Shown piece after piece: positions 31,826 through 41,445 of a stretch of 64,000 bases of DNA (the stretch's first letter is position 1; each line of letters opens with the position of its first letter). The stretch is taken from assembly GCA_045645985.1 (NCBI GenBank), contig JAZRJV010000026.1, forward strand, positions 1-64,000, given 5' to 3'. The notes under the pieces were generated by a model. It did not search any database and was not told the DNA's origin. It saw only the letters and a list, made by a program, of their open reading frames with translations. The translations under genes were made by a program, and so were the position numbers. This DNA comes from RGIG9060 sp045645985 (GTDB lineage Bacteria > Spirochaetota > Spirochaetia > Treponematales > Treponemataceae).

Positions 31826-33784
31826 ATGGCAGATATAAATATACCTGGTGTTAGTGATAAATATAAAACAAATGATCTCGTAAAAAGCCTTGTTGAAGTT
31901 GAAAAAATACCTCTAAAAAGAGAACAAGAAAAGTTAGAGGGTTATAAAACCGAGCAGGCAAATTGGCGTCGCGTAAACCAATATATGAGTTCATTGAGAG
32001 AATCAACAAGAACATTATACTCATTTAATAATCCTTTTAATGAAAGGATTGCGGAATCTACTGACGAAAGAGCAATTACAGCCACTGCAGAAAGAGATGC
32101 AACTGTAGAAACTTTCAAAATTGATGTAGATCAAATTGCTACAGCAGATAGATTTTTGTCAGGTAATATCGAAAGAGATAGAAAGATTCCAGAGGGAATG
32201 TATCAATTTAAGGTTGGAGACAAGACTGTTACTTATCGCTTCAAGGGTGGGAAAGTCTCTGATTTTTCAGAAGGCTTAAACAAAAGAGGAAACGGAGTAA
32301 TAAAATCTTCAATTATTGGTGTCTCAAAAAACGAAAGCGCATTATTGATTGAATCACTAAAAACCGGTGAAGAAAATAAACTTATTCTGGAAGATGCTTC
32401 TCTTGACTTGGCAGTTGATTTGAACATGGTTCAAAAAATACAAGCCGAAAAAACACCTTTTGCACAAAACATAAATAAAAATATCGATCCTGAAACAAAA
32501 ATAGAAATTCCTCTTCCTGATGCGATTAAAAATCAACAAGGTTTAGCAGTTGAATTTACTGTAAAAACAGTTCCTGTTGAAGATATAACTATCGCATGGA
32601 ACAACAGACCTACAGGTCCAGTTTTACCATTTCCAGGAAATATTGAATTTAAAGATGTAACTATCAACAATGAAGAATCTGACACTACTCTCCCCCCAGA
32701 ACCGCCTAAAGAAATAAGATTTCCGGTTACTGACAGTAGTGCTTTATATATTAAAAAATCTGATGGAACAATACTTCCTTTAGAAAGTATACCACAAGAT
32801 AACGAAAGTAAACTTTACACAATAAATTTAAGTGATTATGAAGATATAACATCGATTTTAGTTAATAATCGAAACACAGGAAAACAACTTCAAATTGAAG
32901 GATTGGCATCTTACAATATTTCTGCAAATTTAGGATTTGAACCTTTACATCCTGTTTCAGTTGCCAAAAATGCAAAATTTCGTTACGAGGGCATTCCAAT
33001 GAATCGTCCTACAAATGAAATTGATGATGTAGTTCCTCATGTTACTCTTCAACTTCACTCAACAACAGATAGAACTGCAAATATCAGCATTAAAAATGAC
33101 ACAGAAAGTGCAAAAGATGCTTTGATTACTTTTGTTGGAAATTACAATCAACTTATGGCCGAATTAAATATTTTAACTCAAAATAAGCCAGAAATCGTTG
33201 ATGAATTAGAGTATTTTACAGAAGAAGAAAGCGAAAAAGCAAAAGAACGACTTGGAGTTTTTCAGTCTGAATTTTCACTAAAAAGTAGCAAAAGTTCGCT
33301 TCAGCAAATTATTACAAATTCTTACATGCCAGAAGAAAATTTTACAATCAGAACTTTGGCTCAAGTTGGTATCGCTTCAAAAACAGGTGTTTCCACAGGT
33401 GCGTCCCCAGCCCAAATGCGTGGATACATGGAAATTGACGAAAAAAAACTAGACGAAGCCTTAGAAAATAACATGGACGAAGTGAAAAATCTTTTTGGAT
33501 ATGACACAAACGACGATAAAATTATCGATGCGGGAATTGCATACAAAATGGATCAAACTTTGCTTGCTTATGTTCAAACAGGTGGGATTCTTGCAATGAA
33601 AGATTCTGCAATAGAAAGAAATATCTCGAACACAGAAACAAAAATTGAACGATTAGAAGTTCAAGTTGCAAATAAAGAAGCTGACCTAAAACGAAAGTAT
33701 GGAAATATGGAATCCACACTAAACAACTTGGAATCACAGGCAAGTTCAATTTCAAACTTTGCAAATCAAAATAGTAAACAATAA
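31826..33784 (+). CDS. fliD: flagellar filament cap protein FliD
   Basis: A 652-residue FliD. The N-terminal domain begins MADINIPGVSDKYKTNDLVKSLVEVEKIPLKREQEKLEGYKTEQANWRRVNQYMSSLRESTRTLYSFNNPFNER. FliD_C is recognisable from SLKSSKSSLQQIITNSYM, LAQVGIASKTGVSTGASPAQMRGYMEIDEKKLDEALENNMDEVKNLFGYD to the C-terminal coiled coil. It caps the filament and folds incoming flagellin. The ribosome-binding site is weak. Confidence 0.93.
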   Translation: MADINIPGVSDKYKTNDLVKSLVEVEKIPLKREQEKLEGYKTEQANWRRVNQYMSSLRESTRTLYSFNNPFNERIAESTDERAITATAERDATVETFKIDVDQIATADRFLSGNIERDRKIPEGMYQFKVGDKTVTYRFKGGKVSDFSEGLNKRGNGVIKSSIIGVSKNESALLIESLKTGEENKLILEDASLDLAVDLNMVQKIQAEKTPFAQNINKNIDPETKIEIPLPDAIKNQQGLAVEFTVKTVPVEDITIAWNNRPTGPVLPFPGNIEFKDVTINNEESDTTLPPEPPKEIRFPVTDSSALYIKKSDGTILPLESIPQDNESKLYTINLSDYEDITSILVNNRNTGKQLQIEGLASYNISANLGFEPLHPVSVAKNAKFRYEGIPMNRPTNEIDDVVPHVTLQLHSTTDRTANISIKNDTESAKDALITFVGNYNQLMAELNILTQNKPEIVDELEYFTEEESEKAKERLGVFQSEFSLKSSKSSLQQIITNSYMPEENFTIRTLAQVGIASKTGVSTGASPAQMRGYMEIDEKKLDEALENNMDEVKNLFGYDTNDDKIIDAGIAYKMDQTLLAYVQTGGILAMKDSAIERNISNTETKIERLEVQVANKEADLKRKYGNMESTLNNLESQASSISNFANQNSKQ

Positions 33785-33803
33785 TTTTTTTTAGGAGAAT
33801 TAA

Positions 33804-34400
33804 ATGGAAATTTTTATCAATGATACAAAAGCTGATATCACTTTAGAAAATGAAAAAACAGTAGAAGATATTTTAAAAGGAATCGAAACTGAATGTGAAA
33901 AAATCGATGCTACAATTATCGGAGTTTCTATCGATGGAACTGAAATTGATGCTGAAGAATTAACAAATAGATTTTCTGATTCTATTGATGATATTTCAAC
34001 TTTATCAATTACAACAATTTGTAAAGAAGATATTGTTTTTTACTTCAAATCCATAAATGAAAATTTAACCGATTTAGAAGATAATCTAACTGAAATTCCA
34101 GTTTTACTTCAATCTGGAAAGGAAAAAGAAGCATCTGATGTTGTAAAAACTTTTGCAGAATGTTTTGATAATTTTTGCAAGGCTGTTACACTATCTTCAC
34201 TTTTTGCAGATTATTTTGAAAACACAAAAGATAAAGCTCAAAAAATTTCTGATTTCTTGGCGGACTTTGCACCAATTCTTAGCGATTTTGAAAATGCTTT
34301 CAAAGACAAGGATACAGTTTTAATCGGAGATTTATCAGAATACGAAATTGCTCCACGAATTTCACAAATGAAAGAATTTTGTGAAGATTTCATAAAATAA
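33804..34400 (+). CDS. conserved flagellar-cluster protein, unknown function
   Basis: A 198-residue acidic cytoplasmic protein. The first ~75 residues are beta-rich with an IFINDTKADITLENEKTVEDILKGI start; the rest is helical (FYFKSINENLTDLEDNLTEIPVLLQSGKEKEASDVVKTFAECFDNFCKAV), recalling a small chaperone or FliS-like helical bundle. I do not recognise a named family. RBS AGGAG; the gene sits between fliD and the PilZ protein in a tight run, so a flagellar role is likely by position. Confidence 0.65.
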   Translation: MEIFINDTKADITLENEKTVEDILKGIETECEKIDATIIGVSIDGTEIDAEELTNRFSDSIDDISTLSITTICKEDIVFYFKSINENLTDLEDNLTEIPVLLQSGKEKEASDVVKTFAECFDNFCKAVTLSSLFADYFENTKDKAQKISDFLADFAPILSDFENAFKDKDTVLIGDLSEYEIAPRISQMKEFCEDFIK

Positions 34401-34431
34401 AGATTATACTTTGTATATCATTGGAGGAGTT

Positions 34432-35502
34432 ATGTTTTTACAAATTCAATTTTCGCCACAAGTTGAAACAATGAGATACTCCATCGCATATATTGCTTTA
34501 TTTTTAGTTATTTTTGCTGGAATAATAGTTTTTTTTACAAACTTTTTTGTAAAACATCTGGAAACAAAGAAAAAGAAAAATTTATTAAATCCAAACAGAA
34601 AAACAACAAGAAGAGATATTTCAACTATCGCACAATCGTTAAATTTAACAAGTGAAGAAAAAAACTTTTTATGGGAATTGTGTCAAAAAAATTCAATAAA
34701 AAATCTTTGCGTAGAATTAAAGGATGAAAATTTAATTGACTCAATTTTCAAAAAAGAATTTTCGCTTGTAAAAAACGACGAAAAACTTACAACTTTGTTG
34801 TTTTCAGTACGAAATAAAATTGATTTTCAAAAAAATTCTAGCATGGTTTTAAATTCAAGTAGAATTATTCCTGCAAATATAGAAATGACACTTATTGTAA
34901 ACGAAAATCGCTACAAAACAACTTTAATTGAAAACACTAAAGAAGGATTGATTTTATCTGCACCAAAAGATATTTCAGGAAATGATATTGATATTCCAGC
35001 TTTATCAAAAATCAACTTAGTTTTTTCACTTACTAACCATGTTGCTTACGATATGACTTCTCGCTTAATTCGTTATCAAACTCGAGTTATAAAAGAAATA
35101 ATTACTTCTCACTCAACGAATATTTCAATTTTGCACAGAAGAAATTTTTCACGATTATCTTTTGATACTAAATGTATTTTTAGTGCTGTTCAAGTTATCA
35201 CAGATGATGCGAAAAAAGACAATGTAATTGAATACAAACCTTTGGAGAAAAAACACATAGGAAAACTTACTGATATTTCTGCAGAAGGTTGCTGTCTTGA
35301 AACTGAATTGCCAATAAAACCAAATCAATATATTTACATTGAATTAGATTTATATCCAAATGAAAAAGCTACTCTCATTGGAAAAATCGTAGCTTCCGAA
35401 ATAAATAAAAGAAATAATTTGCACATATTACACATAAAATTTGTAAAAATTGACGCTAAAACTAAAAACAAGATTTTTTCTTTAGTTTACGATTATATAT
35501 AA
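34432..35502 (+). CDS. membrane-anchored PilZ domain protein (c-di-GMP binding)
   Basis: Start set at ATG 34432 with GGAGGAG upstream; the longer frame uses a TTG at 34411. About 356 residues: a membrane segment (about 15-40, IAYIALFLVIFAGIIVFFTNFF), a linker, a PilZ-N-like region (about 125-235) and a PilZ domain. The c-di-GMP motifs are RRNFSRLSF (RxxxR) and DISAEGCCLET ((D/N)xSxxG). It probably links cyclic-di-GMP to flagellar behaviour. T. pallidum has a PilZ gene in the same position (from memory, TP0874). Confidence 0.85.
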   Translation: MFLQIQFSPQVETMRYSIAYIALFLVIFAGIIVFFTNFFVKHLETKKKKNLLNPNRKTTRRDISTIAQSLNLTSEEKNFLWELCQKNSIKNLCVELKDENLIDSIFKKEFSLVKNDEKLTTLLFSVRNKIDFQKNSSMVLNSSRIIPANIEMTLIVNENRYKTTLIENTKEGLILSAPKDISGNDIDIPALSKINLVFSLTNHVAYDMTSRLIRYQTRVIKEIITSHSTNISILHRRNFSRLSFDTKCIFSAVQVITDDAKKDNVIEYKPLEKKHIGKLTDISAEGCCLETELPIKPNQYIYIELDLYPNEKATLIGKIVASEINKRNNLHILHIKFVKIDAKTKNKIFSLVYDYI

Positions 35503-35542
35503 ATATTGACCATAACTTATTGTTGGAGTATTATCTTTAATT

Positions 35543-35806
35543 ATGACAGTTTTAGATATCAAAGACATTTCTACAGAAGACGCATATATTTATTATCGAA
35601 AAACATATTTAGGAACTGCAATTTTAGAATTACAATCAAAACCAGTTGAAGTTCCTATAAGATTTTTGATAGAAACAGAACCTACAGGCAAAAAAAATAT
35701 AGAAGTAAATCTCAAAAAAGATATTTTGTATCCAATTTTGCCAGTTGTAAAAGAAATAAAAAAAACAATTCTTTCAATATCTGATTCAGGAAAATTGCCA
35801 TGTTAG
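35543..35806 (+). CDS. small conserved protein upstream of tsaE
   Basis: An 87-residue protein beginning MTVLDIKDISTEDAYIYYRKTYLGTAILELQSKP. No recognised domain, no signal peptide. The ATG lies 40 bases after the PilZ stop with GGAG upstream (spacing long), and the 3' end overlaps tsaE by 7 bases, which supports it as a real, co-translated gene. Confidence 0.65.
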   Translation: MTVLDIKDISTEDAYIYYRKTYLGTAILELQSKPVEVPIRFLIETEPTGKKNIEVNLKKDILYPILPVVKEIKKTILSISDSGKLPC

Positions 35807-36249
35807 AGTTGCGTTCTAATTCAGCTGAAACTACAATCGAAATTGGAAAAAAAATCGGAAACTGTCTTACAAAAGGTGCCATAATCGCTTTCAAAGGAAC
35901 TTTGGCTGCTGGGAAAACAACTCTAACAAAAGGTATCGCTGAAGCTTTAGAAATTGATGAAGTTATCACAAGCCCAACTTTCACTCTAATTTCTGAATAC
36001 GAAGGTCGATTACCATTGTATCATTTTGATGTTTACAGATTAGATTCAGTTGAAGACTTTTTGAATTTAGGTTCAGAAGAAATGATGTACGGAGATGGCG
36101 TTTGTGCTATCGAATGGAGTGAAAAAATCGAAGCAGCCCTTCCAAACGATGCAATAATAATTGATATTGAAATTTTAACTCCAGAAACAAGAAAAATAAC
36201 AATAAAAAATTGGCCCTACGATAAAAATATTTTTAAGGAATACTTATGA
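35800..36249 (+). CDS. tsaE: TsaE, tRNA t6A synthesis ATPase
   Basis: A 149-residue P-loop ATPase that works with TsaB and TsaD to make N6-threonylcarbamoyladenosine at A37 of tRNAs reading ANN codons. Walker A FKGTLAAGKTTLTKGIAEAL (about 33-52), ITSPTFTLISEYEGRLPLYHFDVYRL, and IEWSEKIE match the family. It overlaps tsaB in an ATGA junction. Confidence 0.92.
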   Translation: MLELRSNSAETTIEIGKKIGNCLTKGAIIAFKGTLAAGKTTLTKGIAEALEIDEVITSPTFTLISEYEGRLPLYHFDVYRLDSVEDFLNLGSEEMMYGDGVCAIEWSEKIEAALPNDAIIIDIEILTPETRKITIKNWPYDKNIFKEYL

Positions 36250-36926
36250 AAGCGTTAGCAATAGACTGTGCTTCTCCTTGCATGGCAATCTGTGCAGAAA
36301 ATGAAGGTCTTTTTTCTACAAAAGTTTTAGATATTGGAATGCATCAATCCGAAAGAATACTTCCAGAAATACAAACTGTTTTACAAGATGTAAAATTAAC
36401 TCCACAAGAAATTCAATTTGCATGTTTATGTAAAGGCCCTGGAACTTTTACAGGATTAAGACTTGCTTATTCAGCTTTAAAGGGAATACAACTTTCGTTC
36501 GGATTTCCAATTTATGCATTTGATTCACTTGAAACTTACGCACTTCCATTTTTTGAATTAAATAAAACAATTCTTAGTTGTATCGATGCAAAAAAGAAAA
36601 GATTTTATGCTTCAGTTTTTAGACAAAAAAATTTGGTAGTTGGTCCAGTTGATGAAGAAATCACTTCAATAAAAAAGTACATCGATCCTGAAGAAGAAAT
36701 TTTACTTACAGGCCCAGATGCAAATTATTTTGCAGAAGAATATCAAAGTGTTAATCCTGCACAAAAATTTATTGTAATCGAAAGCAAAAACATAAATTCT
36801 TCTTGGCAGTTATTAAAACTTGGAAATTTAAATTTTGAAAAAAAACAACCAGGAATAAAAGACTTTGAAGGTCCAGTTTACATCCGACCAAGCGAAGCAG
36901 AAGAAGCAAAATTAAACAAACAATAA
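36246..36926 (+). CDS. tsaB: TsaB, t6A synthesis scaffold protein
   Basis: A 226-residue ASKHA-fold protein, inactive partner of TsaD. MKALAIDCASPCMAICAEN, the LGMHQSERILP-like segment (DIGMHQSERILPEIQTVL), KGPGTFTGLRLAYSALKGIQLS and AFDSLETYA are typical. It is translationally coupled to tsaE (ATGA). No tsaD is present in the window. A bidirectional terminator follows. Confidence 0.92.
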   Translation: MKALAIDCASPCMAICAENEGLFSTKVLDIGMHQSERILPEIQTVLQDVKLTPQEIQFACLCKGPGTFTGLRLAYSALKGIQLSFGFPIYAFDSLETYALPFFELNKTILSCIDAKKKRFYASVFRQKNLVVGPVDEEITSIKKYIDPEEEILLTGPDANYFAEEYQSVNPAQKFIVIESKNINSSWQLLKLGNLNFEKKQPGIKDFEGPVYIRPSEAEEAKLNKQ

Positions 36927-36932
36927 ACAAAA

Positions 36933-36980
36933 AAAAAGCAAGTTTTATTGAAGTACACTTCAAGCAAACTTGCTTTTTTT
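36933..36980. terminator. bidirectional terminator between tsaB and csrA
   Basis: AAAAAAGCAAGTTT pairs with AACTTGCTTTTTTT, enclosing a TTGAAG/CTTCAA inner stem. It separates convergent operons. Confidence 0.85.
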
Positions 36981-36996
36981 ATATTTTTGTAAAAAA

Positions 36997-37224
36997 TTAT
37001 TTATTTTGGAATAAATCAGATAATGAACCAATATTTTCTGGTGAAACTGCAGCAGCTCGGTTTTCGTTTTGAATTGCGTTAAAAACTTCTTGTCTAAAAA
37101 CCTTAACTTCTTTAGGTGCTTCTACACCAATTTTCACTTGTTCACCACGAATTTCAATAATTGAAAGGGTAATTTCATTACCGATTTTTATTTTTTCGTT
37201 AGTTTTTCTTGTTAATATTAGCAT
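36997..37224 (-). CDS. csrA: CsrA translational regulator
   Basis: A 75-residue RNA-binding protein. MLILTRKTNEKIKIGNEITLSIIEIRGEQVKIGVEAPKEVKVFRQEVFNAI is the full CsrA core, with the conserved R6, L4 and the IGVEAPKEV region. It binds GGA motifs in mRNA leaders; both flagellin leaders in this window carry such sites. It overlaps fliW by 7 bases, so the two are co-translated, as expected for the CsrA-FliW pair. Confidence 0.95.
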   Translation of the reverse strand: MLILTRKTNEKIKIGNEITLSIIEIRGEQVKIGVEAPKEVKVFRQEVFNAIQNENRAAAVSPENIGSLSDLFQNK

Positions 37225-37634
37225 TCATCACCGTCCTTGCTTTTCTTAGCCATAAGACAATGTTTTGTAGTCCACTTTGCATCAGACAAAATTACTTGCA
37301 TCCCTTTATTATTTATTTTATTTATTACTAAAGGTCCTTGCAAGTTTGCTGTTAATTTTTCTCCATTTCCAGGAATTGTAATAATTGTTAATACAACTAC
37401 ATCAGCAGGAGTTTTCACCTCAATAGATTTTAATGAATTGTCATCAATATCCAATTCATAATCATCAAAAAAAATAAAGGGATCAACAACTAAAAAAGAC
37501 AAAGTTTTATCATCTTCAGATTGCAACCAACAAAATGGTTTATATTCTGATTCTGTTAAAGAAAATTTTTTACAATTTTCAAATCCAAATAAACCTTGTG
37601 GAAAATCAATTTTTACAGTGTCAAAAGTATTCAT
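37218..37634 (-). CDS. fliW: FliW, CsrA antagonist and flagellin-binding factor
   Basis: A 138-residue FliW: IDFPQGLFGFENCKKFSLTESEYKPFCWLQSEDDKTLSFLVVDPFIFFDDYELDI and TIPGNGEKLTANLQGPLVINKINNKGMQVILSD. FliW binds CsrA and relieves repression of flagellin until bound by excess flagellin. It lies between flgL and csrA in the flgN operon. Confidence 0.95.
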   Translation of the reverse strand: MNTFDTVKIDFPQGLFGFENCKKFSLTESEYKPFCWLQSEDDKTLSFLVVDPFIFFDDYELDIDDNSLKSIEVKTPADVVVLTIITIPGNGEKLTANLQGPLVINKINNKGMQVILSDAKWTTKHCLMAKKSKDGDEC

Positions 37635-37657
37635 AAACAGTTACCTCAATCAAAAAT

Positions 37658-38902
37658 TTATCTCATATAATTCAACAAACTACTTTCGTATAATCTTCCA
37701 GCAGTACTTAAAGTTGCTTGTTTTACATATTCAAGCATTTTCATATCTGTAATTGCTTTAGTAAAATCTAAATCCCCTTCTCTAGCAATCATATTTGTAG
37801 CACCAAGTTGATTTGTTTGTGCTTTTGCGATTGATTGCTGAGCTCTTTCATAATTTGAACCAATTTCAGCTTGTCGAGTAACTAAATTATCCAAACCATT
37901 ATCTATTGAACCTAAAACTCTACCACCGATAGATTCAATATCTCCAGAAAGCATAGAATCTCTTAAAGCAATTACTGCATCAAAAAGTGAACCACCAGAA
38001 ACAGTTACAGAATTAGAAATATTGTAAGGTGGTCTTTGAGAAGAATCTTTGATAATAGCTAAATCTGACAAAGTTGTTCCTTGTACATCTTCCAACCAAA
38101 GTTGACGAGAATCTGTTGTTTCTAAATTTAATCCTTTTGTAACTGGATCTAAACTTGCTTTTACAGAAGTTCCAGAATTATTGATTTTAGAAATAACTGA
38201 ATAAACATTATCGCCTGGTTCTAATTTAATTTCTATTCCATTGATACCAATTTTGCTTTCTTGTCTTACAGAATAACTTGTAGCATCAGCAGAACTCACT
38301 AATTGTTGTTTTTCTGCCCAGAAAATTGAATTTCCGCTTTTATCAAGAAAAAGATGTGATTGTTCATCAACTTCAATATTTTTTGTACCGATAGAACCTT
38401 GATATTTTACAGAAGTGATTAAAGGTTCATCAGCGCCTTTTACATAACCAGTTTCTGCTTCAAAAGCCATATTAGAAGTTCGTGTTCCTGCAAAAAGTCT
38501 TGTTCCGTCTGGTCCGATTGCATTTGAGTTTTGGATAAGTTCTTTCAAAAGTTCGTCAACTTCAACAGCCATATTTTTAAGGTCTTCTTTTTCGTATAAA
38601 CCGTTTGCACCGTTTACAGCAAGTTCACGAACTCGTTGCATAATTTGAACAGAATTATTTACATAACCTTCTGCAACTGTATAATCATCAGAAATAATTT
38701 TTGCGTTTTTTTCAAATTGTTCAACACGAGTTGCATAAGATTGATAACGAACTAAATGTCCAGCAGCCAATGGGTCATCCCGTAATTGTTGCAAACGATT
38801 TTGACTTCCAAGCTGATTATTGAGATTATTTGCTTTTGATTCTTGTAATCTAAGATTATATTGAATATCATTATTTGCTGTTGCTGAACTTACTCGTCTC
38901 AT
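37658..38902 (-). CDS. flgL: flagellar hook-filament junction protein FlgL
   Basis: A 414-residue FlgL/HAP3. The N-terminus MRRVSSATANNDIQYNLRLQESKANNLNNQLGSQNRLQQLRDDPLAAGHLVRYQS and C-terminal ERAQQSIAKAQTNQLGATNMIAREGDLDFTKAITDMKMLEYVKQATLSTAGRLYESSLLNYMR are flagellin-like coiled ends. It joins the hook end to the filament together with FlgK. The gene lies 23 bases after flgK. Confidence 0.92.
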   Translation of the reverse strand: MRRVSSATANNDIQYNLRLQESKANNLNNQLGSQNRLQQLRDDPLAAGHLVRYQSYATRVEQFEKNAKIISDDYTVAEGYVNNSVQIMQRVRELAVNGANGLYEKEDLKNMAVEVDELLKELIQNSNAIGPDGTRLFAGTRTSNMAFEAETGYVKGADEPLITSVKYQGSIGTKNIEVDEQSHLFLDKSGNSIFWAEKQQLVSSADATSYSVRQESKIGINGIEIKLEPGDNVYSVISKINNSGTSVKASLDPVTKGLNLETTDSRQLWLEDVQGTTLSDLAIIKDSSQRPPYNISNSVTVSGGSLFDAVIALRDSMLSGDIESIGGRVLGSIDNGLDNLVTRQAEIGSNYERAQQSIAKAQTNQLGATNMIAREGDLDFTKAITDMKMLEYVKQATLSTAGRLYESSLLNYMR

Positions 38903-38925
38903 ACACTACTCCTTTGAACTAAAAA

Positions 38926-40800
38926 CTAGACACCTAATCGGTTTATAACTGTATCTAACAATTCATCAACTACAGTGATAAATCTTGCTGCGGCATTATA
39001 TCCATGCTGAAATTTAATAATATCAGCAAGTTCTTCATCAATATTTACACCAGAAATTGAATCTCTCATGGCTTTTAAATCACTCATAACTGCAACCTGG
39101 CTTTCGTAATTTAATTGTGCTTGTTCTCCTTTTAGAGCAACATTTGTAACAGATTCTGCAAAATAATCATCAAAAGTTTTATTTTCGCCAATCATTACTG
39201 ATGAATTTCTTAAAGATGCAATATCGTTAGCAGCACGACCATCACCACTTTCTGCAAAACCAGCAATATCTGGATAACTAGCTGCTACGGATAAAACATC
39301 AGTTTTAATTGCAGGATTTATTGTGATATATCCAGATGGATTTAAAACTGGTGCTACAGAAAACTGTGTATTTCCAGTTAAAGATTCAACTGCATTTGCT
39401 GAATCAAAATTATATGCGTTTTCTGCTCCACTTCCATTTAAAATTCCAGCGTAGCCTGCTAAAAAATGTCCAGAATCTTCAACATAGCGAATTACAAAAT
39501 CTGGATTTGAAGCATCTTCTGAAGTTGTTGCTTTTAAAACAAGTTCGTTATTTTTATCAAGATAAGCTTTTACTTCAGAGTTTGAATCATTGATGCGATT
39601 GATCACAGTTTCAACAGTATCAGTTGGGAAATATGGAACTTCAACATTTCCGTCTTTTCCAGATAAAGTGATAACACCTTCAATTCCAACTTGGTCTTGC
39701 AATTTTAATTGATTTGAACCTGTCATTCTAAAAATCATTGAAGTATCTTCAACGCCATCACCGTTTCTATCGTAATTTCCTAAAGCATTTGTAACGAAAG
39801 GTTGTTCAACAAAAAAGTCTAAACCAGTTGTGTTATTTGCACCAACAGCGTTTCTATGAACATCGTTTACTAAATCAACAAAGTTCATTGTCATTGTGTT
39901 CAAAGACTGAAGTTCTGAACGCAAATCCTTATCACGCAATTCAATTAAAGCACCAAGTGAACCACCAGAAAAAGTTGCATCGGCTTTTGTATCTGCCCAA
40001 GTAACTTTGCTGTATCCAGTTCCGTCAGTTACTGTTTCTAAATCAAAACTACGAGCATTTCCACCTTGAACAAGAATTTTTCCGTCAACATGAATCATAA
40101 ATTCATCGCTATCACGATCGTCTGATGTAATATTGATAAGAGAAGAAAGTTTATCTGTTAATAAATCTCGTCTATCAAGCAAATCGTTAGGATTATCTCC
40201 CATTGCTTTTGATTTTTCAATTTCAACATTTAATTCAGCAATTTGTTTTGTGTAAGAATTAACTTGTTCAACAGTTGCTTCAATATCGCTATTTATCATA
40301 TTAGCAATACCAACTAAAGAATTATTCCTTTGCTGAATTGAATTAACTAATGTTTCTCCACGAGTTACGATTGCTTGTCTAGCTGTTTTTGATTCTGGAT
40401 AAAGTGAAAGTTCTTGCCAAGATTGCCAAAATTTATCCATATTTGTTCTGATTGAAATATCAGCAGGTTCATTGTAAACGCCTTCAATCATAACATAATA
40501 TTCATCCCGAGTTTTCCAATAACTTTCTTGATTAGACTGAGCAACAATTCTTTTTTCCAAAAATTCATCTTTTATGCGTTCAATACTTTCAACACTAACA
40601 CCTTGACCAATTTGTCCCGCTGTTTCTGCTCTTGATAAATCAGGACGATATAATGGATCAAATGATTTTATATTAACTCTTTGACGAGAATATCCTTCTG
40701 TATCTGCGTTTGAAATATTATGACCAGCAGTAGAGATTGCTTGACTCTGGGCTAAAAGACTTCTTTTTCCAATTTCGATTCCTGAAAAGCTACTAGACAT
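38926..40800 (-). CDS. flgK: flagellar hook-associated protein FlgK
   Basis: A 624-residue HAP1. N-terminal MSSSFSGIEIGKRSLLAQSQAISTAGHNISNADTEGYSRQRV contains the rod/hook family motif ANTEGYSRQ (here ADTEGYSRQ). The C-terminus ...SGVNIDEELADIIKFQHGYNAAARFITVVDELLDTVINRLGV matches the Flg_bbr_C end. First structural gene after flgN in the operon. Confidence 0.95.
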   Translation of the reverse strand: MSSSFSGIEIGKRSLLAQSQAISTAGHNISNADTEGYSRQRVNIKSFDPLYRPDLSRAETAGQIGQGVSVESIERIKDEFLEKRIVAQSNQESYWKTRDEYYVMIEGVYNEPADISIRTNMDKFWQSWQELSLYPESKTARQAIVTRGETLVNSIQQRNNSLVGIANMINSDIEATVEQVNSYTKQIAELNVEIEKSKAMGDNPNDLLDRRDLLTDKLSSLINITSDDRDSDEFMIHVDGKILVQGGNARSFDLETVTDGTGYSKVTWADTKADATFSGGSLGALIELRDKDLRSELQSLNTMTMNFVDLVNDVHRNAVGANNTTGLDFFVEQPFVTNALGNYDRNGDGVEDTSMIFRMTGSNQLKLQDQVGIEGVITLSGKDGNVEVPYFPTDTVETVINRINDSNSEVKAYLDKNNELVLKATTSEDASNPDFVIRYVEDSGHFLAGYAGILNGSGAENAYNFDSANAVESLTGNTQFSVAPVLNPSGYITINPAIKTDVLSVAASYPDIAGFAESGDGRAANDIASLRNSSVMIGENKTFDDYFAESVTNVALKGEQAQLNYESQVAVMSDLKAMRDSISGVNIDEELADIIKFQHGYNAAARFITVVDELLDTVINRLGV

Positions 40801-40809
40801 ATATTCTCC

Positions 40810-41304
40810 CTATAAAATAGTATTTAATATCATACTTTGTGGTTGATTCTTTACCAAAGAACCATTTCTTGAATACACTGATGTTTTGCGTTGAGGTATA
40901 ACATTATCAAATACACCTTGCAAAAATTCAGTTGTAATTTTTATATAATTATTTAACGAATTATTTTCAATTTTTGAGGCAAGTAATTTTTGTTTTACAG
41001 ATAAATACAATTCTTGAATATCACCTGTTGCTTCGTGTGTAAACTTATTATTAGAAGAACTTAAACCGGCTCCATCTTTCAAACCAAAATAATCAAAACA
41101 TTCTAAGCGTTCTTCTTCTAATAATGCAAACTCATTAGATAAATTTTCAAAAGAAATAATGTTATTTTGTAAATCGTTCCAATTTCTTTCGTTTACAGAA
41201 CTTCTAATTTTCTTTTGAACTTCATGAATTTCTGTAAGAGTTTTATCTTCTGATATTAGAACGCTTTTAAGTTTTTCTGAATAATCGATATCTGTTCTAA
41301 ACAT
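40810..41304 (-). CDS. flgN: FlgN-like flagellar chaperone
   Basis: Start set at ATG 41304 (MFRTDIDYSEKLKSVL), which has GAGGTG upstream; the longer frame from 41406 runs back through the promoter. About 164 residues, mostly long helices (SEDKTLTEIHEVQKKIRSSVNERNWNDLQNNIISFENLSNEFALLEEERLECF), as in FlgN chaperones of FlgK and FlgL. Position directly before flgK supports this. Sequence similarity to FlgN is weak by eye. Confidence 0.7.
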   Translation of the reverse strand: MFRTDIDYSEKLKSVLISEDKTLTEIHEVQKKIRSSVNERNWNDLQNNIISFENLSNEFALLEEERLECFDYFGLKDGAGLSSSNNKFTHEATGDIQELYLSVKQKLLASKIENNSLNNYIKITTEFLQGVFDNVIPQRKTSVYSRNGSLVKNQPQSMILNTIL

Positions 41305-41320
41305 AATACACCTCATTTCA

Positions 41321-41347
41321 ATATCGGTTATAAAAATTTTGACTTTA
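41321..41347 (-). promoter_or_regulatory. sigma-28 promoter of the flgN-flgK-flgL-fliW-csrA operon
   Basis: On the minus strand TAAAGTCA (41340-41347), 11-base spacer, ACCGATAT (41321-41328). Consensus is TAAAGTTT-N11-GCCGATAA. It lies 17 bases upstream of the chosen flgN ATG. Confidence 0.75.
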
Positions 41348-41392
41348 GAAAAAAATATAAACAAATATGTAAATAAATCTGTTTTTTTGACC

Positions 41393-41421
41393 TTGACATT
41401 TTCCATAAAAATTTGTAATAT
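41393..41421 (+). promoter_or_regulatory. promoter of tRNA-His and following tRNAs
   Basis: TTGACA (41393-41398), 17-base spacer, TAATAT (41416-41421). Confidence 0.75.
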
Positions 41422-41445
41422 TTGTATGCTTTTATTAAAGATTAT

